Shown: positions 44,706 to 56,733, numbered from the stretch's first letter. The stretch is DNA of 64,000 nt from Caballeronia sp. dw_276 (GCF_018449635.1 NZ_JAAVUV010000005.1:310001-374000); one strand, 5' to 3'. The notes: generated by a model from the letters alone, not told the origin. Made by a program: numbers and translations.

Positions 44706-46004
44706 TTACAGGTCCAGCAGCAAGCGAGCCGGATCTTCCAGCGCGTCCTTCATTGCAACCAGCGACAACACCGCTTCGCGACCGTCGATGATCCGGTGAT
44801 CGTAGGAGAGCGCCAGGTAGTTCATCGGGCGGATCACGATCTGGCCGTTCTCGACCACAGCGCGTTCCTTCGTTGCGTGCACGCCGAGAATGGCCGATTG
44901 CGGCGGGTTGATAATCGGCGTCGACAACATGGAGCCGAACACGCCGCCATTCGAGATCGAGAACGTGCCGCCCGTCATTTCTTCGATCGACAGCTTGCCG
45001 TCACGTGCCTTCGCACCGAATTCGGCAATCTTCTTTTCGATCTCGGCCAGGCTCAGCTGATCGGCGTTACGCAGGATCGGCACCACCAGACCACGCGGCG
45101 AACCGACGGCAATACCGATATCGAAATAACCGTGATAGACGATGTCGTTACCGTCGATAGACGCGTTCACCAGCGGGAATTTCTTCAGCGCGTGAACGGC
45201 GGCCTTCACGAAGAACGACATGAAGCCGAGCTTCACGCCATGTTCCTTCTCGAAGCGGTCCTTGTACTTGTTGCGCAGGTCCATCACCGGCGCCATGTTC
45301 ACTTCGTTGAACGTCGTCAGAATGGCATTGGTTTGCTGCGACTCGAGCAGACGCTCGGCGATACGTGCGCGCAGACGCGACATCGGCACGCGTTGTTCCG
45401 GACGGTCCTTCAACCACTGATCGGCGCCCGGTGCCTTCACGTCAGGCAGGGACGGCTTGGCGGCAGCCGGAGCCTTGGCGGCCGGCGCCTTGGCAGCAGG
45501 CGCGGAGCTGGCTGCAACGGCCGGCGCACCTTGCGTGGCGGCCAGTGCGTCGCCCTTCGTGACACGGCCGTCGCGGCCCGATCCCGAAACCTGATCGCTC
45601 GAAACATTCTTTTCGGCAAGGATCTTCGCAGCCGAAGGCGAAGCCGACGTGTTCGAGGCTGAAGCGCTCGCCACCGCCGGAGCGGCTTCCTGTTGCGGTT
45701 GCGGAGCCGGCGCCACTTCGGCGTCGCCAGCGGCTGCGGCCACCGGTGCTTCGCCGGCCTTCGCTTCTGTATCGATCATCGCGATCACTTCTTCCGCGCC
45801 GACCACGTCGCCGTCATGCTTGATGACTTGCGTGAGCACGCCCGCAGCCGGTGCCGGCACTTCCAGCACGACCTTGTCCGTTTCGATTTCGATGAGGATT
45901 TCGTCGATGGCGATTGCCTCGCCCGGCTTCTTCTTCCACGACAACATGGTGCCTTCCGACACGGACTCGGACAACTGGGGAACCTTGACTTCTACGATAG
46001 ACAT
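44706..46004 (-). CDS. odhB: Dihydrolipoyl succinyltransferase (E2)
   Basis: The 432-residue E2 has one lipoyl domain with the modified lysine at 44 ([14 protein letters not shown]), an Ala/Pro-rich linker, and an E3-binding domain ([20 protein letters not shown], then RDGRVTKGD). A second Ala/Pro linker leads to the catalytic domain, ending with [16 protein letters not shown] (catalytic His and Asp). It transfers succinyl groups to CoA in the TCA cycle. The ATG at 46004 ([18 protein letters not shown]) is the standard start. It lies between odhA and odhL. Confidence 0.96.
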   Translation of the reverse strand: MSIVEVKVPQLSESVSEGTMLSWKKKPGEAIAIDEILIEIETDKVVLEVPAPAAGVLTQVIKHDGDVVGAEEVIAMIDTEAKAGEAPVAAAAGDAEVAPAPQPQQEAAPAVASASASNTSASPSAAKILAEKNVSSDQVSGSGRDGRVTKGDALAATQGAPAVAASSAPAAKAPAAKAPAAAKPSLPDVKAPGADQWLKDRPEQRVPMSRLRARIAERLLESQQTNAILTTFNEVNMAPVMDLRNKYKDRFEKEHGVKLGFMSFFVKAAVHALKKFPLVNASIDGNDIVYHGYFDIGIAVGSPRGLVVPILRNADQLSLAEIEKKIAEFGAKARDGKLSIEEMTGGTFSISNGGVFGSMLSTPIINPPQSAILGVHATKERAVVENGQIVIRPMNYLALSYDHRIIDGREAVLSLVAMKDALEDPARLLLDL

Positions 46005-46170
46005 TATGTTTTTTCCTGAATGTATCTGGGTACGGCGACATGACCAATGCGTCGACGCCGTTAATTCTTGGGATTTCCAGAGCGTGTGAATGCAGCGCGC
46101 ATCTAACTTACGGCGAGCGCTGCTTGTGCATTCCACGTTCCAAATCGAATCACAGGACAGCGCATGAACA

Positions 46171-46202
46171 ACCGGGGAGCCATGTTAAGGGCGCTCCCCG
46201 GT
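46171..46202 (-). other. Stem-loop between odhA and odhB
   Basis: ACCGGGGAGC and GCTCCCCGGT pair over 10 bp with a 12-nt loop, 9 bp after the odhA stop. No T-tract follows on the minus strand, so it is more likely an mRNA stability or processing element than a terminator. Confidence 0.5.
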
Positions 46203-46211
46203 CGGAACCGC

Positions 46212-49070
46212 TTACTTCGAGATCGTCTGCGCGCCCTTCAACCGGCCAAACGCGCCTTCGATCAGCGCCTTCAGCTGCTCGTAGTGCTTTGCGTAATAGC
46301 CGACTGCCGGGGATGCCGATGCCGGACGGCCGCTGTAAGCCAGCTTCTGTCCTTCACGCATGCCTTCACGCAGGTGATGCTCGACGTAGAACCAGGCGCC
46401 CTGGTTCTGCGGCTCGTCCTGTGCCCAGACCACTTCCGTCGCGTGTTCGTATTTCTTGATTTCCGCGTCGAACTGCTTGTGGGCAAACGGGTACAACTGC
46501 TCGATACGAACGATAGCAACGTCGTTCGCCTTCGCTTCGCGGCGATGCGCGATCAGGTCGTAATAAACACGGCCCGAACACACGATCACACGCTTGACCT
46601 TCTTCGGCTCGATCGCAGCATCCGTTTCGCCGATGATCGGCTGGAACGAACCCTTTGCCAGTTCCGACAGGTCCGACACGGCTTCCTTGTGGCGCAGCAG
46701 CGACTTCGGCGTGGCGACGATCAGCGGCTTCCTGAACAAGCGGATCATCTGACGGCGCAGCAGATGGAAGATCTGTGCAGGCGTGGTCGGCTGGACCACT
46801 TGCATGTTGTGATCCGCGCAAAGCTGCAGGAATCGTTCGATACGCGCTGAAGAGTGCTCCGGACCTTGTCCTTCATAGCCGTGCGGCAAGAGCATGGTGA
46901 GACCTGAAACGCGGCCCCACTTCACTTCGCCCGACGAGATGAACTGGTCGATCACCACTTGCGCGCCGTTCACGAAGTCACCGAATTGCGCTTCCCACGC
47001 GACCAGCGTGTTCGGCTCTGCGGTCGAATAGCCATACTCGAAACCGAGCACCGCTTCTTCCGACAACACCGAGTCGATCACCGTGAACTTCGCCTGACCA
47101 TCGGCGATGTTCTGCAGCGGGATGTACGTGCCGTCGTTCCAGCGTTCGCGGTTTTGATCGTGCAGAACAGCGTGACGATGCGTGAACGTGCCACGGCCCG
47201 AATCCTGGCCGGTGAGACGCACGGCATAGCCCGATGCCACCAGCGACGCATACGCGAGATGCTCGCCCATGCCCCAGTCCAGCTTCGCTTCGCCACGGCC
47301 CATAGCACGGCGGTCGTTGATCACGCGCTCGACCAGCGGATGCACCTTGAAGTTTTCCGGGATCGTGGTGATGCGCTCGGCCAGACGCTTCAGTTCGGCG
47401 AGCGGCACGGCTGTGTCGGCTGCATCGGTCCACTTGCGGTTCAGGAACGGAACCCAGTCCACCGCGTACTTGCTCTTGTAGTTCGAGAGCACCGGATCGA
47501 CCGTGTGATGACCGTCGTCCATTGCCTGGCGATACGCTTTCACATAACCGTCGGCGTCTTCCGCCGTGATCACGCCTTGCTGCACGAGCTTTTCAGCGTA
47601 CAGCGCGCGCGTACCCGGATGCTTTGCAATCGTCTTGTACATCAGCGGCTGCGTGACCGCCGGCGTGTCCTGCTCGTTGTGACCCAGCTTGCGGAAACAG
47701 ATGATGTCGACAACGACGTCCTTGTGGAACTGCATGCGGTAGTCGATAGCGAGCTGCGTGCACAGCACGACCGCTTCCGGATCGTCGCCGTTCACGTGCA
47801 GCACCGGCGCTTCGATCATCTTCGCCACGTCCGAGCAATACAGCGTCGAGCGCGCATCGCGCGGGTCCGACGTCGTGAAGCCGATCTGGTTGTTGATGAC
47901 GATATGCAGCGTGCCGTGCGTGCCGTAACCACGCGTTTGCGCGAGGTTCAGCGTTTCCATGACCACGCCCTGACCGGCAAACGCCGCGTCGCCGTGAATC
48001 TGGACCGGCAGCACTTGCAGGCCGTCGACGTCGCCGCGACGATCCATCCGCGCCTTCGCCGAGCCTTCAACCACCGGGTTCACGATTTCAAGGTGCGACG
48101 GGTTGAACGCGAGCGACAAGTGGACCGGGCCGCCATCGGTCGAAACGTCCGATGAAAAACCCTTGTGGTACTTCACGTCGCCGGCCGGCAGGTCATCGAC
48201 GTGCTTGCCTTCGAATTCGGCGAAGAGATCAGCCGGCATCTTGCCAAGCGTGTTCACCAGGACGTTCAAGCGTCCACGGTGAGCCATGCCGATGATGATT
48301 TCCTGAACGCCTGCGGCGCCCGCGTGACGCACGACTTCGTCCATCGACGCAATGAAGCTTTCGCCGCCTTCCAGCGAGAAACGCTTCTGACCGACGTATT
48401 TGGTGTGCAGGAAACGCTCGAGCCCTTCCGACGCCGTCAGGCGCTGAAGAATGTGCTTTTTCTTGTCGGCGGAGAAATTCGGCGTGGAGCGGATCGATTC
48501 GAGCCGTTCTTTCCACCAGCGCTTCTGTTCCGGATCGCTGATGTACATGAACTCGGCGCCGATCGTGCCGCAGTACGTATCACGCAATGCTTTCACGATC
48601 TCACGCAGCGACGCCTGCTCGAGCCCGAAATACAGGTTCTGCGCATGGAACGTCTGGTCCATGTCGGCTTCGGTGAAGTCGTAGAACGCGGGTTCGAGCT
48701 CAGGGATGGCCGGGCGCTCGCGGCGCTTGAGCGGATCGAGGTTGGCCCACTGGGAACCGAGGAAGCGGTACGCGCCGATCAGCGACTGAACGAAGACCTG
48801 TTTGCGCGCGGTCGCCAGATCAGCACTGCTTTCGCGCGGCACGAAGCCGTTCGATTTTGCACGCTGAGCGAACGACTCCACGATCGGGCCGTGAGCCACG
48901 TCGTTGTGATTCGTCCCATCCGATGCAGGCACGTTCTGCAACGCATCGAAATAGGTACGCCAGGTCTCGGGCACTGACGCGGGATTATCGAGATATGCCT
49001 CGTACTGTTCTTCGACGTACGGGGCATTACCGCCGAACAAATAGGAGTTCAGCTGGGAATTCTTCATCAT
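46212..49070 (-). CDS. odhA: 2-oxoglutarate dehydrogenase E1
   Basis: The 952-residue ThDP enzyme starts MMKNSQLNSYLFGGNAPYVE. It has EIIIGMAHRGRLNVLVNTLG and GDAAFAGQGVVMETLNLAQT, with IVINNQIGFTTSDP in the cofactor region, and FVNGAQVVIDQFISSGEVKW and LLPHGYEGQGPEHSSARIER in the C-terminal half. It decarboxylates 2-oxoglutarate and succinylates the lipoyl group of OdhB. Two adjacent ATGs (49070 and 49067) are possible; GGTGAG lies upstream. It is the first gene of the odhABL unit. Confidence 0.96.
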   Translation of the reverse strand: MMKNSQLNSYLFGGNAPYVEEQYEAYLDNPASVPETWRTYFDALQNVPASDGTNHNDVAHGPIVESFAQRAKSNGFVPRESSADLATARKQVFVQSLIGAYRFLGSQWANLDPLKRRERPAIPELEPAFYDFTEADMDQTFHAQNLYFGLEQASLREIVKALRDTYCGTIGAEFMYISDPEQKRWWKERLESIRSTPNFSADKKKHILQRLTASEGLERFLHTKYVGQKRFSLEGGESFIASMDEVVRHAGAAGVQEIIIGMAHRGRLNVLVNTLGKMPADLFAEFEGKHVDDLPAGDVKYHKGFSSDVSTDGGPVHLSLAFNPSHLEIVNPVVEGSAKARMDRRGDVDGLQVLPVQIHGDAAFAGQGVVMETLNLAQTRGYGTHGTLHIVINNQIGFTTSDPRDARSTLYCSDVAKMIEAPVLHVNGDDPEAVVLCTQLAIDYRMQFHKDVVVDIICFRKLGHNEQDTPAVTQPLMYKTIAKHPGTRALYAEKLVQQGVITAEDADGYVKAYRQAMDDGHHTVDPVLSNYKSKYAVDWVPFLNRKWTDAADTAVPLAELKRLAERITTIPENFKVHPLVERVINDRRAMGRGEAKLDWGMGEHLAYASLVASGYAVRLTGQDSGRGTFTHRHAVLHDQNRERWNDGTYIPLQNIADGQAKFTVIDSVLSEEAVLGFEYGYSTAEPNTLVAWEAQFGDFVNGAQVVIDQFISSGEVKWGRVSGLTMLLPHGYEGQGPEHSSARIERFLQLCADHNMQVVQPTTPAQIFHLLRRQMIRLFRKPLIVATPKSLLRHKEAVSDLSELAKGSFQPIIGETDAAIEPKKVKRVIVCSGRVYYDLIAHRREAKANDVAIVRIEQLYPFAHKQFDAEIKKYEHATEVVWAQDEPQNQGAWFYVEHHLREGMREGQKLAYSGRPASASPAVGYYAKHYEQLKALIEGAFGRLKGAQTISK

Positions 49071-49371
49071 TTACGCTCACCTTTCTTCGAGTTTCTCGAG
49101 AAATAGCGGGTTACTCAACCTTCCGCAACACGGCCTGACCGTTTAGCGGATTGCGCGAATCAAGTCTGCTTGGAAGGACCTAAAACTGGCAATGCATCCG
49201 CTAGCATAGCACATATCATTAAGTCGACGCGCCGATGGTCGCGCCCGGAAGGCTTGTCTGGCGGGCTTTCGAGTACCTTTCGCGAATAAGGGACACATGC
49301 ACGGCAAGGGTGCGGCGCAACAAAAAAGCCACCCGGAGGTGGCTTTTTGCGAGACCAAAACATACGTGGAT
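49071..49371. other. Intergenic region between typA and odhA
   Basis: This 301-bp gap contains the typA terminator at its left end and must hold the odhA promoter. A TATGCT sequence near 49200 on the minus strand is a weak -10 candidate without a clear -35. No gene is supported. Confidence 0.5.
49322..49348 (-). terminator. Terminator after typA
   Basis: AAAAAGCCACC-CGGA-GGTGGCTTTTT forms a perfect stem with A- and T-tracts on both sides, 24 bp after the typA stop. It is symmetrical and can work in both directions. Confidence 0.85.
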
Positions 49372-51198
<1,827 letters not shown>

Positions 51199-51595
51199 AG
51201 GAGCTTGAGGAGCTTTGTACAGATAGTTGAGCGCCGTGGGTGCAAGCTAGTTGTTAGCAATGGAATGAGCTGTGAAGCAAACCTGAAGGCAATCCACTTC
51301 CCCGCACTCGGCGCGATGGGAACCCAAGATTGTAGCACGGCGACGTGTCCTCTTCCGGCCTGTTGTGCAATAGGACGAAACCCGGAAGCGTTTTCCTCTC
51401 GAATCCCTATTTCGGGACAGCCGAAAATACCCGTCAAGGCCTGTTGTCAGGCCTCTCCGCGAGTGCATCGGATCTCAAAATAACAACAGTCACCGTTTCG
51501 CCAGCACATTAGGAGGAATCTGAAAGTACTTGCCGCGTCAATGAACTGCCTCCTATAATCTTGCATAGTCAATTATTGCAAGCGCACGAGTATCC
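51199..51595. other. Divergent promoter region typA / marR
   Basis: This 397-bp gap has no supported gene. It holds a 7-bp dyad AGGCCTG-TTGT-CAGGCCT (51437-51454) and a direct repeat of GGCCTGTTGT (near 51357 and 51438). It also holds the plus-strand promoter listed separately. Confidence 0.6.
51530..51581 (+). promoter_or_regulatory. Sigma-70 promoter with TTGCA/TGCAA dyad for efflux operon
   Basis: TTGCCG (51530-51535), an 18-bp spacer and TATAAT (51554-51559) form a good sigma-70 promoter. TTGCA (51561-51565) and TGCAA (51577-51581) are symmetrical arms over the expected start site, a plausible operator for the MarR protein encoded 15 bp further on. Confidence 0.7.
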
Positions 51596-52117
51596 ATGAG
51601 CGACGTTGAACAGCCTGTTCCTGAAATTGCCAACTATGTTCTTTGCGAGAGCGTCGGCTACTTACTTAGCCGCGTTCGTTCCACGCTCTGGAACAATGTG
51701 ACGCAACTCACCATGGCCGACCTCGGCATCACGAGCACGCAAGCGAGCATCATGTTCATGCTCGCAAGCGGCCGCAGTCTGGCAGCGGCCGATCTAGCGC
51801 GCGAATATGGTATCGATGCAAGCGCCGTTACCCGCCTGATCGACCGGCTGGAAAAACGCGGACTCATCACCCGGGTGCGCAGTGAGGAAGACAGGCGTGT
51901 TGTGCGGCTTGCACTGACATTGGAAGGGCGCGAGCTCGCCGGACAGATTCCGGCTATTTTTACGAAAGTGCTGGACAAGCTTCTCGGCGGTTTTACGCCT
52001 GAGGAGGTCGGATTTCTGAAGAGTATGTTGCGCCGGATCCTGCTCAATTCGGGCGACCCGGCAGCCATCGCGCTGATCAGCGGCTACGAAAGCTCCACGC
52101 CAAAAGCGACTTCCTGA
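51596..52117 (+). CDS. MarR-family regulator of efflux operon
   Basis: The 173-residue protein has the MarR fold: MADLGITSTQASIMFMLASG, then AADLAREYGIDASAVTRLID and RLEKRGLITRVRSEEDRRVV, with the DRR wing. The same-strand genes for an outer-membrane channel, a membrane-fusion protein and a DHA2 pump follow, which is the EmrR-EmrAB theme. It probably represses the operon and itself, with release by phenolic or other toxic compounds. There is no clear ribosome site. Confidence 0.87.
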   Translation: MSDVEQPVPEIANYVLCESVGYLLSRVRSTLWNNVTQLTMADLGITSTQASIMFMLASGRSLAAADLAREYGIDASAVTRLIDRLEKRGLITRVRSEEDRRVVRLALTLEGRELAGQIPAIFTKVLDKLLGGFTPEEVGFLKSMLRRILLNSGDPAAIALISGYESSTPKATS

Positions 52118-52250
52118 CCAAGGCGGCGCGTTCCCTCAATCCAAGCTCATATTCTGAAGACGCACTTCAGTGACCCCCTTATCGGGTAATAAAACTGAAA
52201 GAAATTGGTTGCTGCGTCCATCTTTACATATCATCTCTGAGAGCCTAGCG

Positions 52251-53777
52251 ATGAAATTCCCTGATTCGTCCGCGTCCGTATTTGCGGCGTCTAAGACAAC
52301 CTCGAAGCGCAGCGCTTTGGCCGCTGCCGTGCTGGTGCTTGCAGGCTGCGCCAACTATGCGGGCATCAGCAGCGACAAGCAGATCACTGCGCCGCAGAAC
52401 GACGCGCTGCAGGCCACGCAAAGCGTGCCGTCGCAAGGCGGTCAATGGCCGTCGCTCGACTGGGCCAAGCAATTCGGCGATCCACAATTGCCGCAACTGA
52501 TCGACGAAGCACTTGCGGGCAATCCGTCGATTGCCCAGGCGCAGGCGCGGATTGCGAAGGCGTCGTCTTATATAGAGAGCTCGCGGGCCGGGCTTTATCC
52601 GAAAGTGAACGGCTCGTATTCGTGGAGTCGCGAGCTTTTTTCCGCGAATGCGCTCTACCCGCCTCCGTACGGCGGAACCTGGTATAGCGAGAACAACGCG
52701 CTGGTGAGTGCATCGTGGGATCTGGACCTGTGGGGCAAGAACCGCTCGCGCCTGAATCAGGCAGTCTCGCAGCAGAAGGCCGCCGAGGCCGACATGCAGC
52801 AGGCACGCGTGACGCTGGCGGCATCGGTTGCGCAGACGTACAACCAGCTCGCGCTGCTCTACGCTTTGCGCGATGTCGCCCAGCGCGAGATTGCGAACCG
52901 GAGCGACGTCGGCCGCATCACAAACGGCCGCGTGACCGCAGGGCTCGATACCAACGTCGAAATCCGCACCGCCGAGGGCAATATCGCGACGAGCCAGACG
53001 AACCTGTCCGAGCTCGACGGCCAGCTCACGACCACGCGCTACCAGCTTGGCGCGCTGCTTGGCCAGGGTCCGGACCGCGGCCTGAAAATCGCGAACCCGG
53101 TGCTCACTTCCAGGATCGAAGTCACGCTGCCGGACAACGTCCCAGCCGACCTGATCGCGCGCCGGCCGGACATTGTCGCGGCGCGCTGGCAGGTCGAAGC
53201 GGCGACATCGAACGTCAAGGAAGCGAAGGCCGAGTTTTTCCCCGACATCAATTTGTCGGCGGCGGCGGGCTTCGATGCCTTCGGCTGGGGCCGGTTCTTC
53301 ACCTCCAGCAGCCGCCAGTTCAACGCGGGCCCTGCAATCCATTTGCCGATCTTCGATGCCGGCGCGTTGCGCGCCCAGTTGAAAGGCCGTTATGCGGACT
53401 TCGATCTCGACGTCGCGAACTACAATCAGACGCTGGTCAACGCGCTGAACGACGTGGCGACGCAAATCGCATCGATTCGCTCGGTCGATCAGCAAACAAG
53501 TGATGCCACGCGTGCACTCGACGCCTCCACCCACGCCTACCAACTTGCCGTGATCCGTTACAAGGCCGGGTTGTCGCCGCAATTGCAGGTGCTCACCGCC
53601 GACCAGAACCGGTTGTCGAACGAGCAAACCGTGACGAACCTGCGGATGAAACGCCGCGATCTGCAGATCGGCCTGATCAAGGCGCTGGGCGGCGGTTTTG
53701 ATGCCGCCGACGCGAACCTCGCCATCGACGGGCAGGCGTCGAAGACCGCATCGGTCGCGCCAAAGAGCGCCGACTGA
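52251..53777 (+). CDS. NodT/OprM-family outer-membrane efflux lipoprotein
   Basis: The 508-residue protein has a lipoprotein signal (VLVLAGC, Cys33) and two outer-membrane efflux domains, about 80-265 and 290-480. Typical segments are SASWDLDLWGKNRSRLNQAV and IARRPDIVAARWQVEAATSN. It would form the trimeric TolC-like channel for the EmrAB-type pump encoded next. GAGAGCCTAGCG precedes the ATG at 52251; an earlier in-frame start at 52170 would ruin the signal. Confidence 0.9.
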   Translation: MKFPDSSASVFAASKTTSKRSALAAAVLVLAGCANYAGISSDKQITAPQNDALQATQSVPSQGGQWPSLDWAKQFGDPQLPQLIDEALAGNPSIAQAQARIAKASSYIESSRAGLYPKVNGSYSWSRELFSANALYPPPYGGTWYSENNALVSASWDLDLWGKNRSRLNQAVSQQKAAEADMQQARVTLAASVAQTYNQLALLYALRDVAQREIANRSDVGRITNGRVTAGLDTNVEIRTAEGNIATSQTNLSELDGQLTTTRYQLGALLGQGPDRGLKIANPVLTSRIEVTLPDNVPADLIARRPDIVAARWQVEAATSNVKEAKAEFFPDINLSAAAGFDAFGWGRFFTSSSRQFNAGPAIHLPIFDAGALRAQLKGRYADFDLDVANYNQTLVNALNDVATQIASIRSVDQQTSDATRALDASTHAYQLAVIRYKAGLSPQLQVLTADQNRLSNEQTVTNLRMKRRDLQIGLIKALGGGFDAADANLAIDGQASKTASVAPKSAD

Positions 53778-53833
53778 ACCAAACGAATCGAATCGATTAG
53801 CAGCAACTCAAGACAGAGAATACGGAGCTATTC

Positions 53834-55093
53834 ATGAGCGACTCTCAACAAAATGCCGCAGCAGCACCGGCGCCTAAAACCAGCAATACCAAGCGCCGCG
53901 TGCTGATGTCCCTGATCGTGCTGGTCGTGATCATCGCGGCGGTTGCATACGGGCTGTACTACTTCCTGGTCGCGCGTTTTCACGAAAGCACCGACGACGC
54001 CTATGTGAACGGCAACATCGTGCAGATCACGCCGCAAGTGGTGGGCACGGTGATCTCGGTGAATGCGGACGATACCCAAACCGTGAAGATGGGCGATCCG
54101 CTCGTCGTGCTCGATCCGGCGGACTCGAAAGTCGCGCTTGATCAGGCCGAAGCGAATCTCGCGCAGACGGTGCGACAGGTCCGCACGCTATTCGTCAATG
54201 ACAATCAATACCAGGCGCAAGTCGCGCTGCGTCAATCGGATCTGTCACGGGCCCAGGACGACCTGCGCCGCCGCTTGACGATCGCGCAGACCGGCGCGAT
54301 CTCGGGCGAAGAAATCTCCCACGCACGCGATGCCGTCCGTGGCGCGCAGGCGTCGCTCAACGCAGCGCAGCAAGAGTTGCAGTCGAACCGCTCGCTGACA
54401 TCGAATACGACGATTGCGAGTCATCCGAATGTGCTTTCGGCCGCTGCCAAGGTCCGCGATTCGTACATCAACTACGCACGCAACACCATGCCGGCGCCAG
54501 TGACGGGTTATGTTGCAAAGCGTTCGGTGCAGGTCGGCCAGCGTGTCTCGCCGGGCAATCCGCTGATGGCGATCGTGCCGCTGAACGGCGTATGGATCGA
54601 TGCCAACTTCAAGGAAGTGCAGCTCACTCACATGCGCATCGGCCAGCCAGTTGAATTGACGGCGGACGTTTATGGTTCGGGCGTCGTGTTCCACGGCAAG
54701 GTGATCGGCTTCTCGGCCGGTACGGGTTCGGCGTTCTCGCTGTTGCCGGCGCAAAACGCAACGGGTAACTGGATCAAGGTGGTGCAACGCCTGCCGGTTC
54801 GTATCGCGCTTGATCCGCAGGAACTGGAGAAGCATCCGCTGCGAATTGGTTTGTCGATGAACGTGGATGTGTCTATCAAGGACGAGAACGGCGGCCAGCT
54901 CGGCGCCGCGCCGAACACCGTGTATCAGACCGATGTGTTCGCCAAGTACGGCGATCAGGCCGATGCCGAAATCGCGCGCATCATCGCAGCAAACGAAGGC
55001 ACGTCGGGTCCGGGAACGGGCGGCGGCTCGCAGAAGACCTCGAAGGAAAACGTTCAGCCGGCGACCAGGCAAGACCTCGCCAAGCTGATGTAA
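53834..55093 (+). CDS. emrA: EmrA/HlyD-family membrane-fusion protein
   Basis: The 419-residue protein has an N-terminal membrane helix (VLMSLIVLVVIIAAVAYGLY) followed by the EmrA signature STDDAYVNGNIVQITPQVVG. A helical hairpin (about 110-200) and a beta-barrel part with RSVQVGQRVSPGNPLMAIVP, then VWIDANFKEVQL, complete it. It links the inner-membrane pump to the outer-membrane channel. The C-terminal 40 residues are Gly/Ser/Thr-rich. It lies 56 bp after the channel gene and 31 bp before the pump gene. Confidence 0.93.
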   Translation: MSDSQQNAAAAPAPKTSNTKRRVLMSLIVLVVIIAAVAYGLYYFLVARFHESTDDAYVNGNIVQITPQVVGTVISVNADDTQTVKMGDPLVVLDPADSKVALDQAEANLAQTVRQVRTLFVNDNQYQAQVALRQSDLSRAQDDLRRRLTIAQTGAISGEEISHARDAVRGAQASLNAAQQELQSNRSLTSNTTIASHPNVLSAAAKVRDSYINYARNTMPAPVTGYVAKRSVQVGQRVSPGNPLMAIVPLNGVWIDANFKEVQLTHMRIGQPVELTADVYGSGVVFHGKVIGFSAGTGSAFSLLPAQNATGNWIKVVQRLPVRIALDPQELEKHPLRIGLSMNVDVSIKDENGGQLGAAPNTVYQTDVFAKYGDQADAEIARIIAANEGTSGPGTGGGSQKTSKENVQPATRQDLAKLM

Positions 55094-55124
55094 GCGCTCT
55101 TCAAAGTTTTCCGGAACCGTTCTC

Positions 55125-56684
55125 ATGTCTCAACCCAACGCGGTTCATCCGCCGCTAGAGGGCGCGAAACTCGTGATCGGCACGATCGCGGTATCGCTCG
55201 CGGTGTTCATGAACGTGCTTGATACATCGATTGCAAACGTCTCGATTCCTTCGATATCCGGTGACCTCGGGGTATCGTCGGATCAGGGCACGTGGGTGAT
55301 CACGTCGTTCGCGGTCGCCAACGCGATCTCCGTACCGCTCACCGGCTGGCTCACGCAGCGATTTGGACAGGTGCGTTTGTTCATGACGTCGATCGTGCTG
55401 TTCGTGATCGCGTCGTGGCTGTGCGGACTGGCGCCGACCCTCCCCTTCCTGCTCGCCGCACGCGTGTTGCAGGGCGCGGTCGCCGGCCCGATGATCCCGC
55501 TCTCGCAAACCCTGCTGCTCGCGAGTTACCCGCGAGCGAAAGCGCCAATGGCGCTTTCCATGTGGTCGATGACCACGCTGATCGCACCGGTTGCCGGGCC
55601 TATTCTCGGCGGCTGGATCTCCGACAACATCTCGTGGCCGTGGATTTTCTACGTCAACATTCCGGTGGGTATCGTGGCCGCGATTGCCACGTTTGCGATC
55701 TTCCGCGAACGCGATTCGGTGATCCGGAAGGCGCCTATCGATACCGTGGGTTTGAGCCTGCTCGTGATCTGGGTCGGATCGCTGCAGGTCATGCTCGATA
55801 AAGGCAAGGACCTCGACTGGTTCAGCTCGACGACCATCGTGGTGCTGACGTTGATCGCGGTGATCGCACTGGCGTTCTTCATTGTGTGGGAGCTGACCGA
55901 GGAGCATCCAGTCGTCGATCTTTCGCTTTTCAAGCTGCGCAATTTCACCGGCGGAACCATTGCGCTCGCGATCGGCTACGGGCTGTATTTCGGCAACCTT
56001 GTGCTGTTGCCGCTGTGGTTGCAAACCGATATTGGCTACACCGCAACCGATGCCGGCCTCGTGCTCGCGCCAGTCGGTTTGTTCGCGGTGCTGCTCTCGC
56101 CAGTGGTCGGCAAGTTCTTGCCGCGTATCGATCCACGCAAGATCGCGACCGGAGCATTCCTCGTGTTCGCGCTCGTGTTCTGGATGCGCTCACGCTATAC
56201 AACGGGCGTAGATACCTTCTCGTTGATGTTGCCGACGTTGATTCAAGGCATCGGCATGGCCGGATTTTTTATTCCGCTGGTGTCGATCACGTTGTCGGGA
56301 CTTCCGGGCCACCGGATTCCGGCGGCATCGGGATTGTCGAACTTCGTGCGGATCATGTGCGGCGGGATCGGGACATCGATATTTTCAACGGCCTGGGATC
56401 ATCGATCGGGCGTGCATCACGCGCAGCTTGTCGAGCAGGCCAATCTGTATAACCCGAACTTCAACGCATCGATGCAGCAATTCGGCGCGGCCGGATTCAG
56501 CAAGGATCAGGGCTATGGCTTGTTCAACAGCATGGCGACGCAGCAGGCAGCGCAGTTGGGCGTGAACGATCTGTTCTATATCTCGGCGGCGATTTTTGTC
56601 GCGTTGATTGCGCTGATCTGGATTACCAAACCTGAACGCTCAGGTGGCGGGGATTCGGCGGCCGCAGCTTCGGCGGCGCATTGA
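55125..56684 (+). CDS. emrB: EmrB/QacA-type MFS (DHA2) drug pump
   Basis: This 519-residue pump has 14 predicted helices. The helix-1 motif is LDTSIANVSIPSISGDLGVS, followed by DQGTWVITSFAVANAISVPL and the motif-A-like GWLTQRFGQVRL, with the antiporter motif-C-like region MTTLIAPVAGPILGGWISDN. It is a proton antiporter for hydrophobic drugs or uncouplers, working with the two upstream proteins. It is the last gene of the operon and is followed by a strong terminator. Confidence 0.93.
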   Translation: MSQPNAVHPPLEGAKLVIGTIAVSLAVFMNVLDTSIANVSIPSISGDLGVSSDQGTWVITSFAVANAISVPLTGWLTQRFGQVRLFMTSIVLFVIASWLCGLAPTLPFLLAARVLQGAVAGPMIPLSQTLLLASYPRAKAPMALSMWSMTTLIAPVAGPILGGWISDNISWPWIFYVNIPVGIVAAIATFAIFRERDSVIRKAPIDTVGLSLLVIWVGSLQVMLDKGKDLDWFSSTTIVVLTLIAVIALAFFIVWELTEEHPVVDLSLFKLRNFTGGTIALAIGYGLYFGNLVLLPLWLQTDIGYTATDAGLVLAPVGLFAVLLSPVVGKFLPRIDPRKIATGAFLVFALVFWMRSRYTTGVDTFSLMLPTLIQGIGMAGFFIPLVSITLSGLPGHRIPAASGLSNFVRIMCGGIGTSIFSTAWDHRSGVHHAQLVEQANLYNPNFNASMQQFGAAGFSKDQGYGLFNSMATQQAAQLGVNDLFYISAAIFVALIALIWITKPERSGGGDSAAAASAAH

Positions 56685-56703
56685 AACAGCGGTCGCTTTT
56701 GTG

Positions 56704-56733
56704 AAAACGCCACGGCATGCCGTGGCGTTTTTT
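56704..56733. terminator. Bidirectional terminator emrB / truB
   Basis: AAAACGCCACGG-CATG-CCGTGGCGTTTT is a perfect 12-bp stem with A- and T-tracts on either side. It lies 20 bp after emrB, and its T-tract overlaps the truB stop codon on the opposite strand. Confidence 0.9.

Noticed and set aside
49143..49358. Small minus-strand frame between odhA and typA
   Set aside because: It contains the typA terminator and the presumed odhA promoter region and has no ribosome site.
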